The translations under genes and the position numbers were made by a program. Positions 1 to 8,000 of a stretch of DNA of 64,000 nucleotides are shown here, in pieces. The first letter of the stretch is position 1; the number at the start of each line of letters is the position of its first letter. This DNA comes from a virus, in IMG/VR virus record IMGVR_UViG_3300022885_000003, positions 1 through 64,000 of that record. The stretch is one strand, 5' to 3'. Under the pieces are notes generated by a model. It was given only the letters and a program-made list of their open reading frames with translations. It did no database searches and was not told the origin of the DNA.

Positions 1-651
1 AAGCAAGCCGATAAAAAGGCAGACCGGGACACAAACCAAGGCCTTGTTGGGTATGCATTTTGGCCCGGAGGCATTGGCGTCTCTATTGCTGAAGTAAATT
101 GCGAAACTGACTTTGTAGCACGCAATGAAAAATTCCATGAATTGGTTGACATTATTGCTAATGATTGCCAGAAGGGAATTGAAGTCGATTTAGCAAGATA
201 TATCGGAACCCTTGGGGAAAATCTAAGCATCGGCGGACGAGCAATCATGGAAGGATCAAAGGACAATATTGCCATTTATGTTCATGGTAAGGTTAATGAA
301 ACAATGGGTAGTATGGTTGTTGCTGTTAAGTATGTTGGTGGAAATTCCGAAGCCGCTTACAATGTTGCCATGCATATTGCGGCAACTGCACCCAAAGCGG
401 TATCAGTTAGCGATCTAGACCAAAAGTGGGTTGCCAAGGAAAAAGCATTCCAGATTGAGCAAGCCGTTGAATCCGGTAAGCCACAGGACATCGCTGAAAA
501 GATGGTTGCTGGTCGTATGCAGAAAACATTGAAGGAAGTTGTTCTTATGTCCCAACCATTTGTTATGGATGCTACTAAAACCATCGAGGACGTTGCAAAC
601 GAAGCAGGGATTACAATCACAGCGTTTGTTCGTATTAAGGTTGGTGAATAA
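1..651 (+). CDS. tsf: Elongation factor Ts, 3' part
   Basis: The frame is open from base 1, so the start and the N-terminal UBA-like domain lie outside the window; 216 residues remain. The core motif VNCETDFVARNEKF (about residues 38-51) and the C-terminal stretch running from QPFVMDATKT to FVRIKVGE are hallmarks of EF-Ts, the nucleotide exchange factor for EF-Tu. By family it would recycle EF-Tu-GDP in the host cytoplasm during infection. A role as a replicase subunit, as host EF-Ts plays for phage Qbeta, is only a distant possibility. It fits the translation theme here (ThrRS, tRNA-Thr). It is followed by a NATAAATA box and a tail gene. Confidence 0.93.
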   Translation, partial: KQADKKADRDTNQGLVGYAFWPGGIGVSIAEVNCETDFVARNEKFHELVDIIANDCQKGIEVDLARYIGTLGENLSIGGRAIMEGSKDNIAIYVHGKVNETMGSMVVAVKYVGGNSEAAYNVAMHIAATAPKAVSVSDLDQKWVAKEKAFQIEQAVESGKPQDIAEKMVAGRMQKTLKEVVLMSQPFVMDATKTIEDVANEAGITITAFVRIKVGE

Positions 652-682
652 CATACCTGTTAATTCCAAATCAACCCAATAG

Positions 683-690
683 TATAAATA
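683..690 (+). promoter_or_regulatory. Late-type promoter box TATAAATA
   Basis: Exact match to the T4 late consensus TATAAATA, 42 bp before the ATG at 733 of a tail adhesin. The position suits a -10 element read by a gp55-like late sigma factor; no -35 is needed in the T4 scheme. Confidence 0.65.
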
Positions 691-732
691 CTCTGGTAAG
701 GTAATTGTTAATTCAAACAATGGAGTATTTTT

Positions 733-1540
733 ATGGGAACAAGTATTACTAATAAAGTCCGAATTGATTCGGGAAGAACACGATTTATAGATAGAGCCGG
801 CTTCCGGGATTCATCTATCTATCTATCCAGTAGAAGCAGAAGCTGGTCCTTGGCATATCGCTAATCCTTCGGTTTTGCCTGATCCAAATTTTGCGAATGT
901 AACGTTTTTAACACATTTTAATGATAATGCAGTGGATGTCACAGGAAATTTCACATTAGCCGAAACTGGTACAGTTACGTATAATCCAGGGCAATTTGGT
1001 AATGCAGCAACATTTAATGGTTCGTCAAATCACTTTGAAGCACCATTTTCAACTTTCATTGAATTCCCAGGGGATTTTACAATTGAGGCTTGGTTTAATG
1101 CAGATACCGTTAATGGCTCCAGTCTGGGTGCAATTGTGGGAGCATGGGAACCATTTTCAACACGCCGCGGATTTTTGATCAGCCAGAATTCTTCTAATAA
1201 GATTTCATTTCTTATGGGAAATGGTGGTGGCACGACTGTTGGTCCAATTCTTACCACAACAAGCATAACAACCGGAACATGGTATCATGTGGCAGCAACC
1301 CGAGAAGGATCCACTGTTAGGTTGTTCTTGGATGGAAATCTTGAAAATTCAACAACTACTGCAATTACAGTGAACTCTGATGCAGCCGGTGGAGCAAAAC
1401 TATCTTTTGGTAAACACATTAATGGTGGAGATGATCCCGACTTCTTTAATGGTTTAGTCGATGATGTTCGTATTACAAAGGGTGTTGCAAGATATACGGC
1501 AAACTTTGCAGTTCCAACAGCCGCACATCCAGATAGCTAA
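733..1540 (+). pseudogene. LamG tail adhesin, frame broken at ATCT repeat
   Basis: The ATG at 733 opens MGTSITNKVRIDSGRTRFID, the same N-terminal anchor seen in the two minus-strand adhesins starting at 49750 and 52272. In those the text runs on through SSIY into (S/P)xEAxTGPWHxANP. Here the frame from 733 ends at TAA 862-864, while PVEAEAGPWHIANP continues in another frame through to 1540. Removing one 4-base unit of the ATCT tract at 813 restores one 267-residue protein. The downstream part (about residues 60-265) is a LamG/concanavalin-A-like sandwich with FTIEAWFN, WYHVAATREG and GLVDDVRITKGVARYT. It is either a phase-variable tail tip adhesin, a dead gene, or a sequencing error. The downstream part could also be translated from TTG at 875. 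Confidence 0.8.
813..828 (+). repeat. ATCT tetranucleotide tract inside adhesin gene
   Basis: Three full ATCT units followed by ATCC. One unit too many shifts the frame by +1 exactly where homologous proteins keep one frame. A change by one unit would switch the adhesin on or off. Confidence 0.75.
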
Positions 1541-1558
1541 GATATTATTTAAAATATG

Positions 1559-1583
1559 AAAAAGCGGGCAATGCCCGCTTTTT
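1559..1583. terminator. Bidirectional rho-independent terminator
   Basis: Stem GCGGGC / GCCCGC with loop AAT, flanked by A5 on the left and T5 on the right, so it works in both directions. It lies between the adhesin (+) and the converging VOC gene (-). Confidence 0.9.
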
Positions 1584-1606
1584 CTGTAATTGAAACCTAT
1601 CTATCT

Positions 1607-2020
1607 TTATATTAAGCCGTGCCCAGGATTTACAAGAGATTTGATCTCCAAAACATTCCCGGCTGGGTCAGCAACAAAGAATGTTTCTTGTTCATGTTCA
1701 AGTCCAGCAAAACGGACAAAAGGTCTTTTAACCCACGGATGTTTAGCATCAATGATACGTTGTTTTACTTCTGCAAAAACTTCTTTTTCTAAATGGACAC
1801 CAAAATGAGGAACTGGGACTGCGCCCATTTCTACATTATGATATTCGCATTGTGTTCTGGTGACGCTTTGATGCAATGTAAGTTCATTACCCCAAAAATT
1901 TACATCTGCCCAAAATCCCTCTTCAGCATTATCCAATTTGCATCCAAGAATATCAGTATAAAATGGTAAGGTTTTTGTAAGGTCACCGCCGCAAACAGCA
2001 CAATGAAAAATGTTGCTCAT
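1607..2020 (-). CDS. VOC/glyoxalase-family protein
   Basis: 137 residues with the paired beta-alpha-beta-beta-beta layout of the vicinal oxygen chelate family. Candidate metal ligands are His6 (FHCAV), His50 (LTLHQ), His72 or His76 (PHFGVH) and the Glu of NVLEIKS near the C-terminus. The family includes glyoxalase I, dioxygenases and antibiotic-binding proteins such as fosfomycin and bleomycin resistance proteins, and the substrate cannot be told from sequence. It is the last gene of the minus block that begins at 4927 and overlaps the preceding gene by 4 nt (ATGA). Confidence 0.75.
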   Translation of the reverse strand: MSNIFHCAVCGGDLTKTLPFYTDILGCKLDNAEEGFWADVNFWGNELTLHQSVTRTQCEYHNVEMGAVPVPHFGVHLEKEVFAEVKQRIIDAKHPWVKRPFVRFAGLEHEQETFFVADPAGNVLEIKSLVNPGHGLI

Positions 2021-2289
2021 TTCCTCTTCCCCTTTTCTACTAAATGTCGAGTTGCCTTCTCTAGCAATGTTTTTTCAACTTCTTCGATAATATCGACCTT
2101 TTTTTCACGAGCTTCCAGGATAGTCTCTAATTTCATTTCAGCTTTAAATCCTGATTCTTCACCATCAACTAAACAATGAATCGCTATTCCACCATCGATG
2201 GCTTCTCTATTAAACGTAATTTCATTCTCAACCATTTTTTGTAAATCTAAATTTGAATCTGTATTCTTTATTGTTATTTCGCCTTCCAT
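2017..2289 (-). CDS. Hypothetical charged small protein
   Basis: 90 residues beginning MEGEITIKNTDSNLD. I chose the ATG at 2289 because AAGGA stands just before it; the longer in-frame start at 2313 has no such site. The C-terminal half is a run of charged helix (ILEAREKKVDIIEEVEKTLL) ending in a basic tail. I do not recognise a family. Its start overlaps nothing essential and its stop overlaps the VOC gene start, so the two are probably translated together. Confidence 0.6.
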   Translation of the reverse strand: MEGEITIKNTDSNLDLQKMVENEITFNREAIDGGIAIHCLVDGEESGFKAEMKLETILEAREKKVDIIEEVEKTLLEKATRHLVEKGKRK

Positions 2290-2293
2290 TTTC

Positions 2294-2560
2294 TTATCCT
2301 TTATAAAATTCATTTACTAGATTAGCCAATACATCACCGTGACATGCTTTTGGAGAGCACCAACAAGCAAGTGTTTTACCTTTAAGTTCTTCTAGACTGT
2401 TAATTAAGTCTATGTTTAATGCCAACCATTCTGCGTATTTGTCAATTACTTCTTCGCGGGTACCATCTTTACCAACAGTAAAAGGATTCCCCCACTTGCT
2501 GGGACGACCAATATACACATCGTATGGTTCTCGCTTGCAATGCACAACTGTACATGTCAC
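2294..2560 (-). CDS. DUF4326 family protein
   Basis: 88 residues matching the small DUF4326 type: an N-terminal YIGRPSKWGNPF and a C-terminal cysteine/histidine cluster LACWCSPKACHGDVLANL. The Cys-x-Cys...Cys-His arrangement looks suited to bind a metal, but no activity is established for the family to my knowledge. Such proteins are common in phages and plasmids. It follows the nucleotidyltransferase-like gene by 4 nt in the same minus-strand block. Confidence 0.75.
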   Translation of the reverse strand: MTCTVVHCKREPYDVYIGRPSKWGNPFTVGKDGTREEVIDKYAEWLALNIDLINSLEELKGKTLACWCSPKACHGDVLANLVNEFYKG

Positions 2561-2564
2561 GACA

Positions 2565-3584
2565 TTATCCTTTCATTAATTTATGGACCATCTCCTGGCC
2601 TGTTTTAATTTGTTCTCTTGTTTGTTCTACTTTTGCAATAGCGTTTGATGTCTTGGCTTTATCAAATTTAGAAGCATTCATTGCTTTATTCATTTTGCTA
2701 TCAAAGATTTTTATAAATGCATTGAGTAAATCCTGGGAAGATGAATAATTCTTGAGATTGAATTTGCCATACATATCATTTAATTCAAAGCTTTTAGAAA
2801 GACCCTTAATCATATGAACGAGATCTGCTATTCTTACATCTGTTTTGTTTATACCTGGATATTGTTGTAATTCATTATCAATTTTGGGTTGATTCGTATA
2901 GCCCATTCTTGCATACATCCATAATAGCATATCAATACCAAAATTTTCAATATTTAAACTTATTTGTGCTAATTCATCAAATTTCCTTGTTTTTGCATAA
3001 GAAGCAGGTTCATTACCAACAATCTTCATTTGTGCGCCTGATGTAGAAATGCTTATATCGAGCGAATCACCAAGTGACGAAAACACTGAACCATGTACTA
3101 GCCCTTTAACTCCTTGCTCAGGAGTGTTTCTCCATCTAGCCCAATCAGCTACTTTTTCAGTTGCCCACATAAAATCAACTTGAACAAAAGTATTTTCTAA
3201 AATTTGAAAAATGATATGACCTGATGCTGGCTTGTCAGTTTGAAAAACCGTATTGGGTGATTTCGCAGCAATAAAGTCATCAGCCAATTTATTGTAATGA
3301 GTTGCGATCTGGCTTTCAGTTTTGCCTTCAATAGCTGGCGCAATAATTTGGAGATCGATGTCACCATATTCTTTACCTTCATCATCTACTTGAAAATAAA
3401 CAGTTGATCCAAGTGGTTCACCCATCTTAACTGCATCTTCATCCTGACCAACGAGCCATTTATTGAAATCATCAATAAACATTTTTACAACATTCAATGT
3501 TTCTCGAACGGTATTAGGTGTAATTTTAGTTCCTTGTGTAACTGTATCAGTCCATCCACCTTCAAATAATTCATATGATCTCAT
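2565..3584 (-). CDS. Nucleotidyltransferase-like protein with head-targeting peptide
   Basis: 339 residues starting MRSYELFE, where L-F-E fits the (L/I)-x-E rule for cleavage by a T4-type prohead protease. After this comes a region resembling the polymerase-beta-like nucleotidyltransferase fold: GSTVYFQVDDEG (about 60-71) followed by YGDIDLQII (about 73-81), i.e. a Gly-Ser and a D-x-D pair, with a further acidic strand FVQVDFMW (about 133-140). Such enzymes move NMP groups to nucleotides, antibiotics, RNA or proteins. The rest is helical with a lysine-rich tail. It starts on a TAATG overlap with the ART-like gene upstream, so both are probably made late and in similar amounts. The nucleotidyltransferase call is by motif only. 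Confidence 0.55.
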   Translation of the reverse strand: MRSYELFEGGWTDTVTQGTKITPNTVRETLNVVKMFIDDFNKWLVGQDEDAVKMGEPLGSTVYFQVDDEGKEYGDIDLQIIAPAIEGKTESQIATHYNKLADDFIAAKSPNTVFQTDKPASGHIIFQILENTFVQVDFMWATEKVADWARWRNTPEQGVKGLVHGSVFSSLGDSLDISISTSGAQMKIVGNEPASYAKTRKFDELAQISLNIENFGIDMLLWMYARMGYTNQPKIDNELQQYPGINKTDVRIADLVHMIKGLSKSFELNDMYGKFNLKNYSSSQDLLNAFIKIFDSKMNKAMNASKFDKAKTSNAIAKVEQTREQIKTGQEMVHKLMKG

Positions 3585-4927
3585 TATGTGCGCTCTCTAT
3601 TAATTTGGACTTCATCGTAATCATCGTCGTATGTATCTGGATCGTGCTTCTTTGATTTTCCTGTTTCGTACACGGAAACATTCTTCAATGGTATTACGCC
3701 TGTATAACCAAATGATAAATTAACCATAGATTTAATTGCATAGAATTTAACATAATTTAACAATTTTTGCTGTTTATCATTGAGTTTGCTTTCGTCTGCA
3801 AAATATGGTTTTAAATCATGAGACATATATCCTTCATGGAAATTAAATTCTTCTTGGATTGCAGCATTGATTTTTTGATTGACTTTTTTATTACTTCTTT
3901 GAATACTACTAACCGCCTTAAATAATGAATCTTCATCAAACGCCAATTTTGTTAAATCATCAATTTTAACTTTTAGAATTACATTAGCTCGCTGTTTTGA
4001 TGCACGAACAGCATATTTTTGTGCAGTTTCTGGCTCCAACGTTAGGTATATTAAGTTCTCACTATGACCTTTAATCTTATCTGAATACTCCTCACCCATG
4101 CCAGGAACCATTCCACCAGATTTTTTAATCTTATTGAAAATGGCATTTGATGTTCCGTGATATGCATAAATTGTGCCTTTACCATTAAGTATTTGTTGAA
4201 TTGTGTTTTTGATATCTTCGTTTTCTTTTTGTTGTCCGATATGATACCCTGGAAGATTTGAAGATACTTGTTTGGCTATTTTAAGAAAATCCATTCGATC
4301 AATTGAGAATTCAACATCAACTAGAATATAAGCTGCATTTCCTGTATAGCCACCCATTCTTGTTTGGTAATCCCGTGTTTTGTTAGCTCGATATATTGAT
4401 TTCTTTATATGGTCAATCACAACATAATGAATCGGACAACTAATAGCCATAGTCAACTCTTTATCAGAGAATATATTATCAATATTATCCATAGTTTTTA
4501 TATTAAAACCATAAACTAAACTAGAAGATAAGCTGCTGGAAAATTGTATAGGATCTTGGTCAGCTAATACATTCATAAAGAATTTTTCCACATCAGGTGA
4601 ATTGAGTTGATGTTTCCCAGGATGAATTGTGCAGTTTCTAATTACTATATCCTTAATTTTATCAGCATGTTCACCAAAAGCTTTAGGAAACGAATTATAA
4701 TCCTCCGTAAAATTAAGTGATTTTAAAATTTCATATAATTGCTTTTTACCATTATCATTAATAAGAAAACCAAAACCATTACCGAAACCTATGTCTTTAA
4801 TAGAGTTTGCATTCATAAGAAGTAGATATTTTTTCTCGTATAGAAAGGCAAATGTCTTATCAAAGTTATCATCACTATTACCTTTGATAATATATTCTTT
4901 CAATATTTGTAATTCGTTAAATCTCAT
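3584..4927 (-). CDS. ADP-ribosyltransferase-like protein with head-targeting peptide
   Basis: 447 residues starting MRFNELQILKE (L-K-E is the possible cleavage point). The N-terminal 230 residues are unrecognised. A motif YAYHGTSNAIFNKIKKSG lies at about 254-271, followed by LIYLTLEPETAQKYA (about 292-306); this pairing of a YHGT strand-helix with an 'ArYhT' strand is typical of PARP/KptA-like ADP-ribosyltransferase folds. The C-terminal part has strands ending in GVIPLKNVSVYE, which resembles the last strand of such domains. It is the first gene behind the late-type box at 4960-4967. The target is unknown, and the activity is inferred from fold motifs only. Confidence 0.6.
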   Translation of the reverse strand: MRFNELQILKEYIIKGNSDDNFDKTFAFLYEKKYLLLMNANSIKDIGFGNGFGFLINDNGKKQLYEILKSLNFTEDYNSFPKAFGEHADKIKDIVIRNCTIHPGKHQLNSPDVEKFFMNVLADQDPIQFSSSLSSSLVYGFNIKTMDNIDNIFSDKELTMAISCPIHYVVIDHIKKSIYRANKTRDYQTRMGGYTGNAAYILVDVEFSIDRMDFLKIAKQVSSNLPGYHIGQQKENEDIKNTIQQILNGKGTIYAYHGTSNAIFNKIKKSGGMVPGMGEEYSDKIKGHSENLIYLTLEPETAQKYAVRASKQRANVILKVKIDDLTKLAFDEDSLFKAVSSIQRSNKKVNQKINAAIQEEFNFHEGYMSHDLKPYFADESKLNDKQQKLLNYVKFYAIKSMVNLSFGYTGVIPLKNVSVYETGKSKKHDPDTYDDDYDEVQINRERT

Positions 4928-4959
4928 TCTGTGTGATCCCGTCTATAATAGTATAAGTA

Positions 4960-4967
4960 TATTTATA
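4960..4967 (-). promoter_or_regulatory. Late-type promoter box TATAAATA (minus)
   Basis: Exact TATAAATA on the minus strand (TATTTATA on plus), 33 bp before the ATG at 4927. It would serve the five-gene minus block running down to 1607. Confidence 0.65.
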
Positions 4968-4989
4968 GTTTTCATTAAAAGGATTGGTA

Positions 4990-5967
4990 ATGTTAAAAGC
5001 ATTTTATGGCAGTAAAGAATGGTTTATTTGGGCATGGGGCGGCGCTATACTTTTGGGATTGTCTTTATGGTTCCAAGTCTGGCTAACTGTACAGATTAAT
5101 AACTGGTACGGTGAGTTTTATAATATTATGCAAAAGCCGGCAGATCATACAGTGGTAGAGTTCTGGGAGAAGATATGGATGTTTTTCTATATCGCTATGC
5201 CTTATGTCTTTACCGCTGCGGTAACTAACTGGTTCACTCGGATGTATGGTTTTGCCTGGCGAGAAGCATTAACCTTTAATTATCTTCCACGGTGGAAAAA
5301 TGTAAAGGTGGAGATCGAGGGTGCAAGTCAACGTATTCAAGAGGATACTTACAAGTTTGCTAAAATTGTTGAGTCATTAGGATTATCCGCTGTTAGAGCT
5401 ATTATGACTTTGATTGCTTTCTTGCCAATGCTTTGGGGAATGTCAATAAAGCATCATATATTAATTCCCACAACAGACATATACATTGAGGGCTCGCTTG
5501 TTTACCTAGCGTTGTTTGTCAGTTTGGGTGGCATTTTTATTAGTTGGTTTGTTGGCTGGTTCTTGCCAGGATTGGAATACAATAATCAGGTTAAAGAAGC
5601 AGCATATAGAAAGGAACTAGTCTTTATCGAAGACGATAAAAGCAGATACCAAGATGAAACAATGTTTAGCTTGTTTACTGGTGTAAAATTTAACTACAGA
5701 AAATTGTTTAATCACTATTCATATTTTGATATATGGATGAACTGGTATGATCAAGCAATGGTACTGGTTCCTTATATGATTATGGGCCCAGCAGTTATGT
5801 CTAGTACAATAATGTTAGGCGTTTTGGTGCAAGTATCCAATGCTTTCCAGAAAGTACATGGATCATTTGCATTGGTTTTACATAGATGGGTTGATATCAC
5901 AGAATTACGTTCAATTTGGAAACGTTTGCATGAGTTTGAAAATAATCTTAAAAATCATGAACGATAA
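4990..5967 (+). CDS. SbmA/BacA-family peptide transporter
   Basis: 325 residues from ATG 4990, chosen because AAAGGA precedes it by 6 nt. Several hydrophobic segments occur (about 10-35, 60-85, 125-150, 165-195, 255-280). Signature stretches match E. coli SbmA closely: EGASQRIQEDTYKFAKIVES, SAVRAIMTLIAFLPMLWG, LPGLEYNNQVKEAAYRKEL and VSNAFQKVHGSF. SbmA/BacA are inner-membrane, proton-driven importers of peptides such as microcins B17 and J25, bleomycin and proline-rich antimicrobial peptides. The phage form is shorter than SbmA (406 aa) because the first transmembrane portion is missing. It could change host uptake of peptides or help a second step of infection; neither can be told from sequence. 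Confidence 0.88.
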   Translation: MLKAFYGSKEWFIWAWGGAILLGLSLWFQVWLTVQINNWYGEFYNIMQKPADHTVVEFWEKIWMFFYIAMPYVFTAAVTNWFTRMYGFAWREALTFNYLPRWKNVKVEIEGASQRIQEDTYKFAKIVESLGLSAVRAIMTLIAFLPMLWGMSIKHHILIPTTDIYIEGSLVYLALFVSLGGIFISWFVGWFLPGLEYNNQVKEAAYRKELVFIEDDKSRYQDETMFSLFTGVKFNYRKLFNHYSYFDIWMNWYDQAMVLVPYMIMGPAVMSSTIMLGVLVQVSNAFQKVHGSFALVLHRWVDITELRSIWKRLHEFENNLKNHER

Positions 5968-5970
5968 ATA
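5963..5970 (+). promoter_or_regulatory. Late-type box GATAAATA
   Basis: GATAAATA, overlapping the end of the transporter gene and 25 bp before the ATG at 5996. It is one of several NATAAATA boxes in front of genes in this window. Confidence 0.4.
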
Positions 5971-5995
5971 ATAGCAGTTAATGAAAAGGTACAAA

Positions 5996-6724
5996 ATGAT
6001 TCAACAAAACACAATGAATAGGTATGCTAATGTATATACTATTTCAAATAACGACATCGTTAAAAAATTACAAGGATTACTCACTCGGTTTGTAGACGGC
6101 AATTTTAGGAAACATACAATCAGTAAAGATACTATGTTGCTCCTTGCAGATAGTTTAGAACAGCGTTTCACCACTTTCTTTAGTAAGTTGGACAATTTTG
6201 AAAATATCAAAAACATAGAAGTATTGCTTGTACGAACCCGCAACGAGGAGATGATTGATTTTATCAAAGAGAATGAAGATTCCCCTGTGATATTACAATT
6301 TTCAATAGCCCAAGAACGGTTTATTAATATGTGCATGGGGGATTCAACCAAAGAAATGGTTCTCGATGGTTTCCAATATGAATATTCTCCATATGTTATG
6401 CAATTAATTCTTACTATTTCAAAGAATGATGCTTATTCTGGAAAATATCTACAAAACGCAAGTGATGATGTTATTGAAAAATTAAAAGAACAAATCAATA
6501 ATGTTTTGATAACAGAAATAAAGAAAAAAGCCAAAAACTTTGTTAAAAATGAATTGACAGACGAAGTATATACAATGCATAATATAGCTGAATTGTTTAA
6601 TCAGTATCCATACGCAATGTATATCCAAAATAGGTTACTAAACAATAATGATGAATGGTTGACTGTTTTTATCCAAGAGGTTAAGCATGTTCTTAAAACA
6701 GCTGGCAAATATCAAGAAGATTAA
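5996..6724 (+). CDS. Hypothetical helical protein
   Basis: 242 residues from ATG 5996 (MIQQNTMNRY). An in-frame ATG at 5981 also exists, but AAAAGG sits just before 5996. The protein is largely alpha-helical with mixed charge and has no transmembrane segment or motif I recognise. A late-type box precedes it, which hints at a structural or packaged role, but there is no (L/I)-x-E peptide at its N-terminus. The 3' end overlaps a small membrane-protein gene. Confidence 0.65.
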   Translation: MIQQNTMNRYANVYTISNNDIVKKLQGLLTRFVDGNFRKHTISKDTMLLLADSLEQRFTTFFSKLDNFENIKNIEVLLVRTRNEEMIDFIKENEDSPVILQFSIAQERFINMCMGDSTKEMVLDGFQYEYSPYVMQLILTISKNDAYSGKYLQNASDDVIEKLKEQINNVLITEIKKKAKNFVKNELTDEVYTMHNIAELFNQYPYAMYIQNRLLNNNDEWLTVFIQEVKHVLKTAGKYQED

Positions 6725-6803
6725 AATTACTACAAGAATAGCCTTTTGGATTGGAATTCCAGTTGGTTTTTTTGGAACGGCTATTTTTATATTTTTTCAC
6801 TAA
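6687..6803 (+). CDS. Small single-span membrane protein
   Basis: 38 residues starting MFLKQLANIKKIKITTRIAF. It has AGAGG 6-7 nt before its ATG and lies in a different frame from the end of the preceding gene. A basic N-terminal segment is followed by one hydrophobic span (about residues 17-37, with FWIGIPVGFFGTAIFIFF) that reaches the C-terminus. This suggests an inner-membrane peptide with a cytoplasmic N-terminus. No family recognised. Confidence 0.5.
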   Translation: MFLKQLANIKKIKITTRIAFWIGIPVGFFGTAIFIFFH

Positions 6804-6812
6804 GGAACAAAA

Positions 6813-8000
6813 ATGAAAGATCATCGTGAGTTGGGAAACATCATGGATTTATTCCATGTTCAGGAAGAAGCTGCTGGGTCAGTATTCTGGCATCCACAAG
6901 GATGGAAGCTATTCAAGACTATTGAGCATTATATTACCGCCAAACTTGAAGCTAACGGTTATGAAGAAATCCGAACACCCCAATTGTTCCGTAATGATCT
7001 ATGGAAAACATCTGGACATTGGGATAAATTCCGTGACAATATGTTCGTTATCCAATCAGACGAGGATGATCAATATGAATACGGCATTAAGCCAATGTCA
7101 TGCCCTGGGCACGTCCAAGTTTTTAACCAAAGAATTCGATCATATAAGGATTTACCGCTACGTTTAGCTGAGTATGGTCTTTGTCATCGAAATGAACCTT
7201 CAGGTGCTTTGAACGGATTAATGCGTGTTCGCCAGTTTACTCAAGATGACGCGCATATCTTTTGCTCCGAAGAGCAAATAAATGAAGAAAGCGTAAAATT
7301 TTGCCAGTTATTACAACAGGTTTACGATGACTTTGGGTTTTCACAAGTAAAGGTAGCATTTTCCACTAGACCTGAAATAAGGGCCGGAACGGATGAGCAA
7401 TGGGATAAAGCCGAAGCAGCATTAAGAGAAGCTGCCGCAATGGCTGGATTGACAGATATCGTTGAGCAACCAGGTGAAGGTGCGTTTTATGGACCAAAGC
7501 TTGAATACATTCTTACAGATAGTTTGGGACGTGAATGGCAATGTGGAACCCTTCAATGCGACTTTGTTTTACCTGACCGTTTGGGTGCTGGATTTATAAG
7601 CGAAGATGGTTCTAAGAAAATTCCAGTAATGCTACATCGGGCTATACTTGGCAGCTTTGAGCGGTTTATAGCCATATTACTTGAGCATCATCAAGGAGTA
7701 TTACCTATTCCGTTTGCACCAACACAGATGGTTGTGTGTACTGTCGCTGATTCGTTTTTAGAATATGCCACAAACACTGTTGACTTCCTCAACAGTTCAT
7801 TGTATAATGGTAGAATTGCACTAGATTCATCATCTGGTACCGTTAGTTCAAAGGTGAAGAAATATTTGGATAAAAAGGTCCCATTGATTGGTGTAGTTGG
7901 TCAGCGTGAAGAAGAAAACGGAACTATTGCCATTAGAGAACATGGTACCAAAGGTCAGAAAGTATATTCATGGAACGAGGCTTTAACACTGCTAACATAA
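6813..8000 (+). CDS. thrS: Threonyl-tRNA synthetase, catalytic and anticodon domains only
   Basis: 395 residues aligning with the C-terminal two thirds of E. coli ThrRS (642 aa). The TGS and the editing (N2) domains are absent, and a start with AAGGA before the ATG shows the short form is intact. The zinc ligands that select threonine are present (Cys97 in MSCPGH, His148 in DDAHIF, His275 in MLHRAI), as are motif 2 (CHRNEPSG, about 124-131) and motif 3 (HRAILGSFERFI, 275-286). The C-terminal 100 residues form the anticodon-binding domain. It should charge tRNA-Thr, probably including the phage tRNA at 33286. Without the editing site, mischarged Ser-tRNA-Thr would have to be cleared by host enzymes. 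Confidence 0.95.
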   Translation: MKDHRELGNIMDLFHVQEEAAGSVFWHPQGWKLFKTIEHYITAKLEANGYEEIRTPQLFRNDLWKTSGHWDKFRDNMFVIQSDEDDQYEYGIKPMSCPGHVQVFNQRIRSYKDLPLRLAEYGLCHRNEPSGALNGLMRVRQFTQDDAHIFCSEEQINEESVKFCQLLQQVYDDFGFSQVKVAFSTRPEIRAGTDEQWDKAEAALREAAAMAGLTDIVEQPGEGAFYGPKLEYILTDSLGREWQCGTLQCDFVLPDRLGAGFISEDGSKKIPVMLHRAILGSFERFIAILLEHHQGVLPIPFAPTQMVVCTVADSFLEYATNTVDFLNSSLYNGRIALDSSSGTVSSKVKKYLDKKVPLIGVVGQREEENGTIAIREHGTKGQKVYSWNEALTLLT

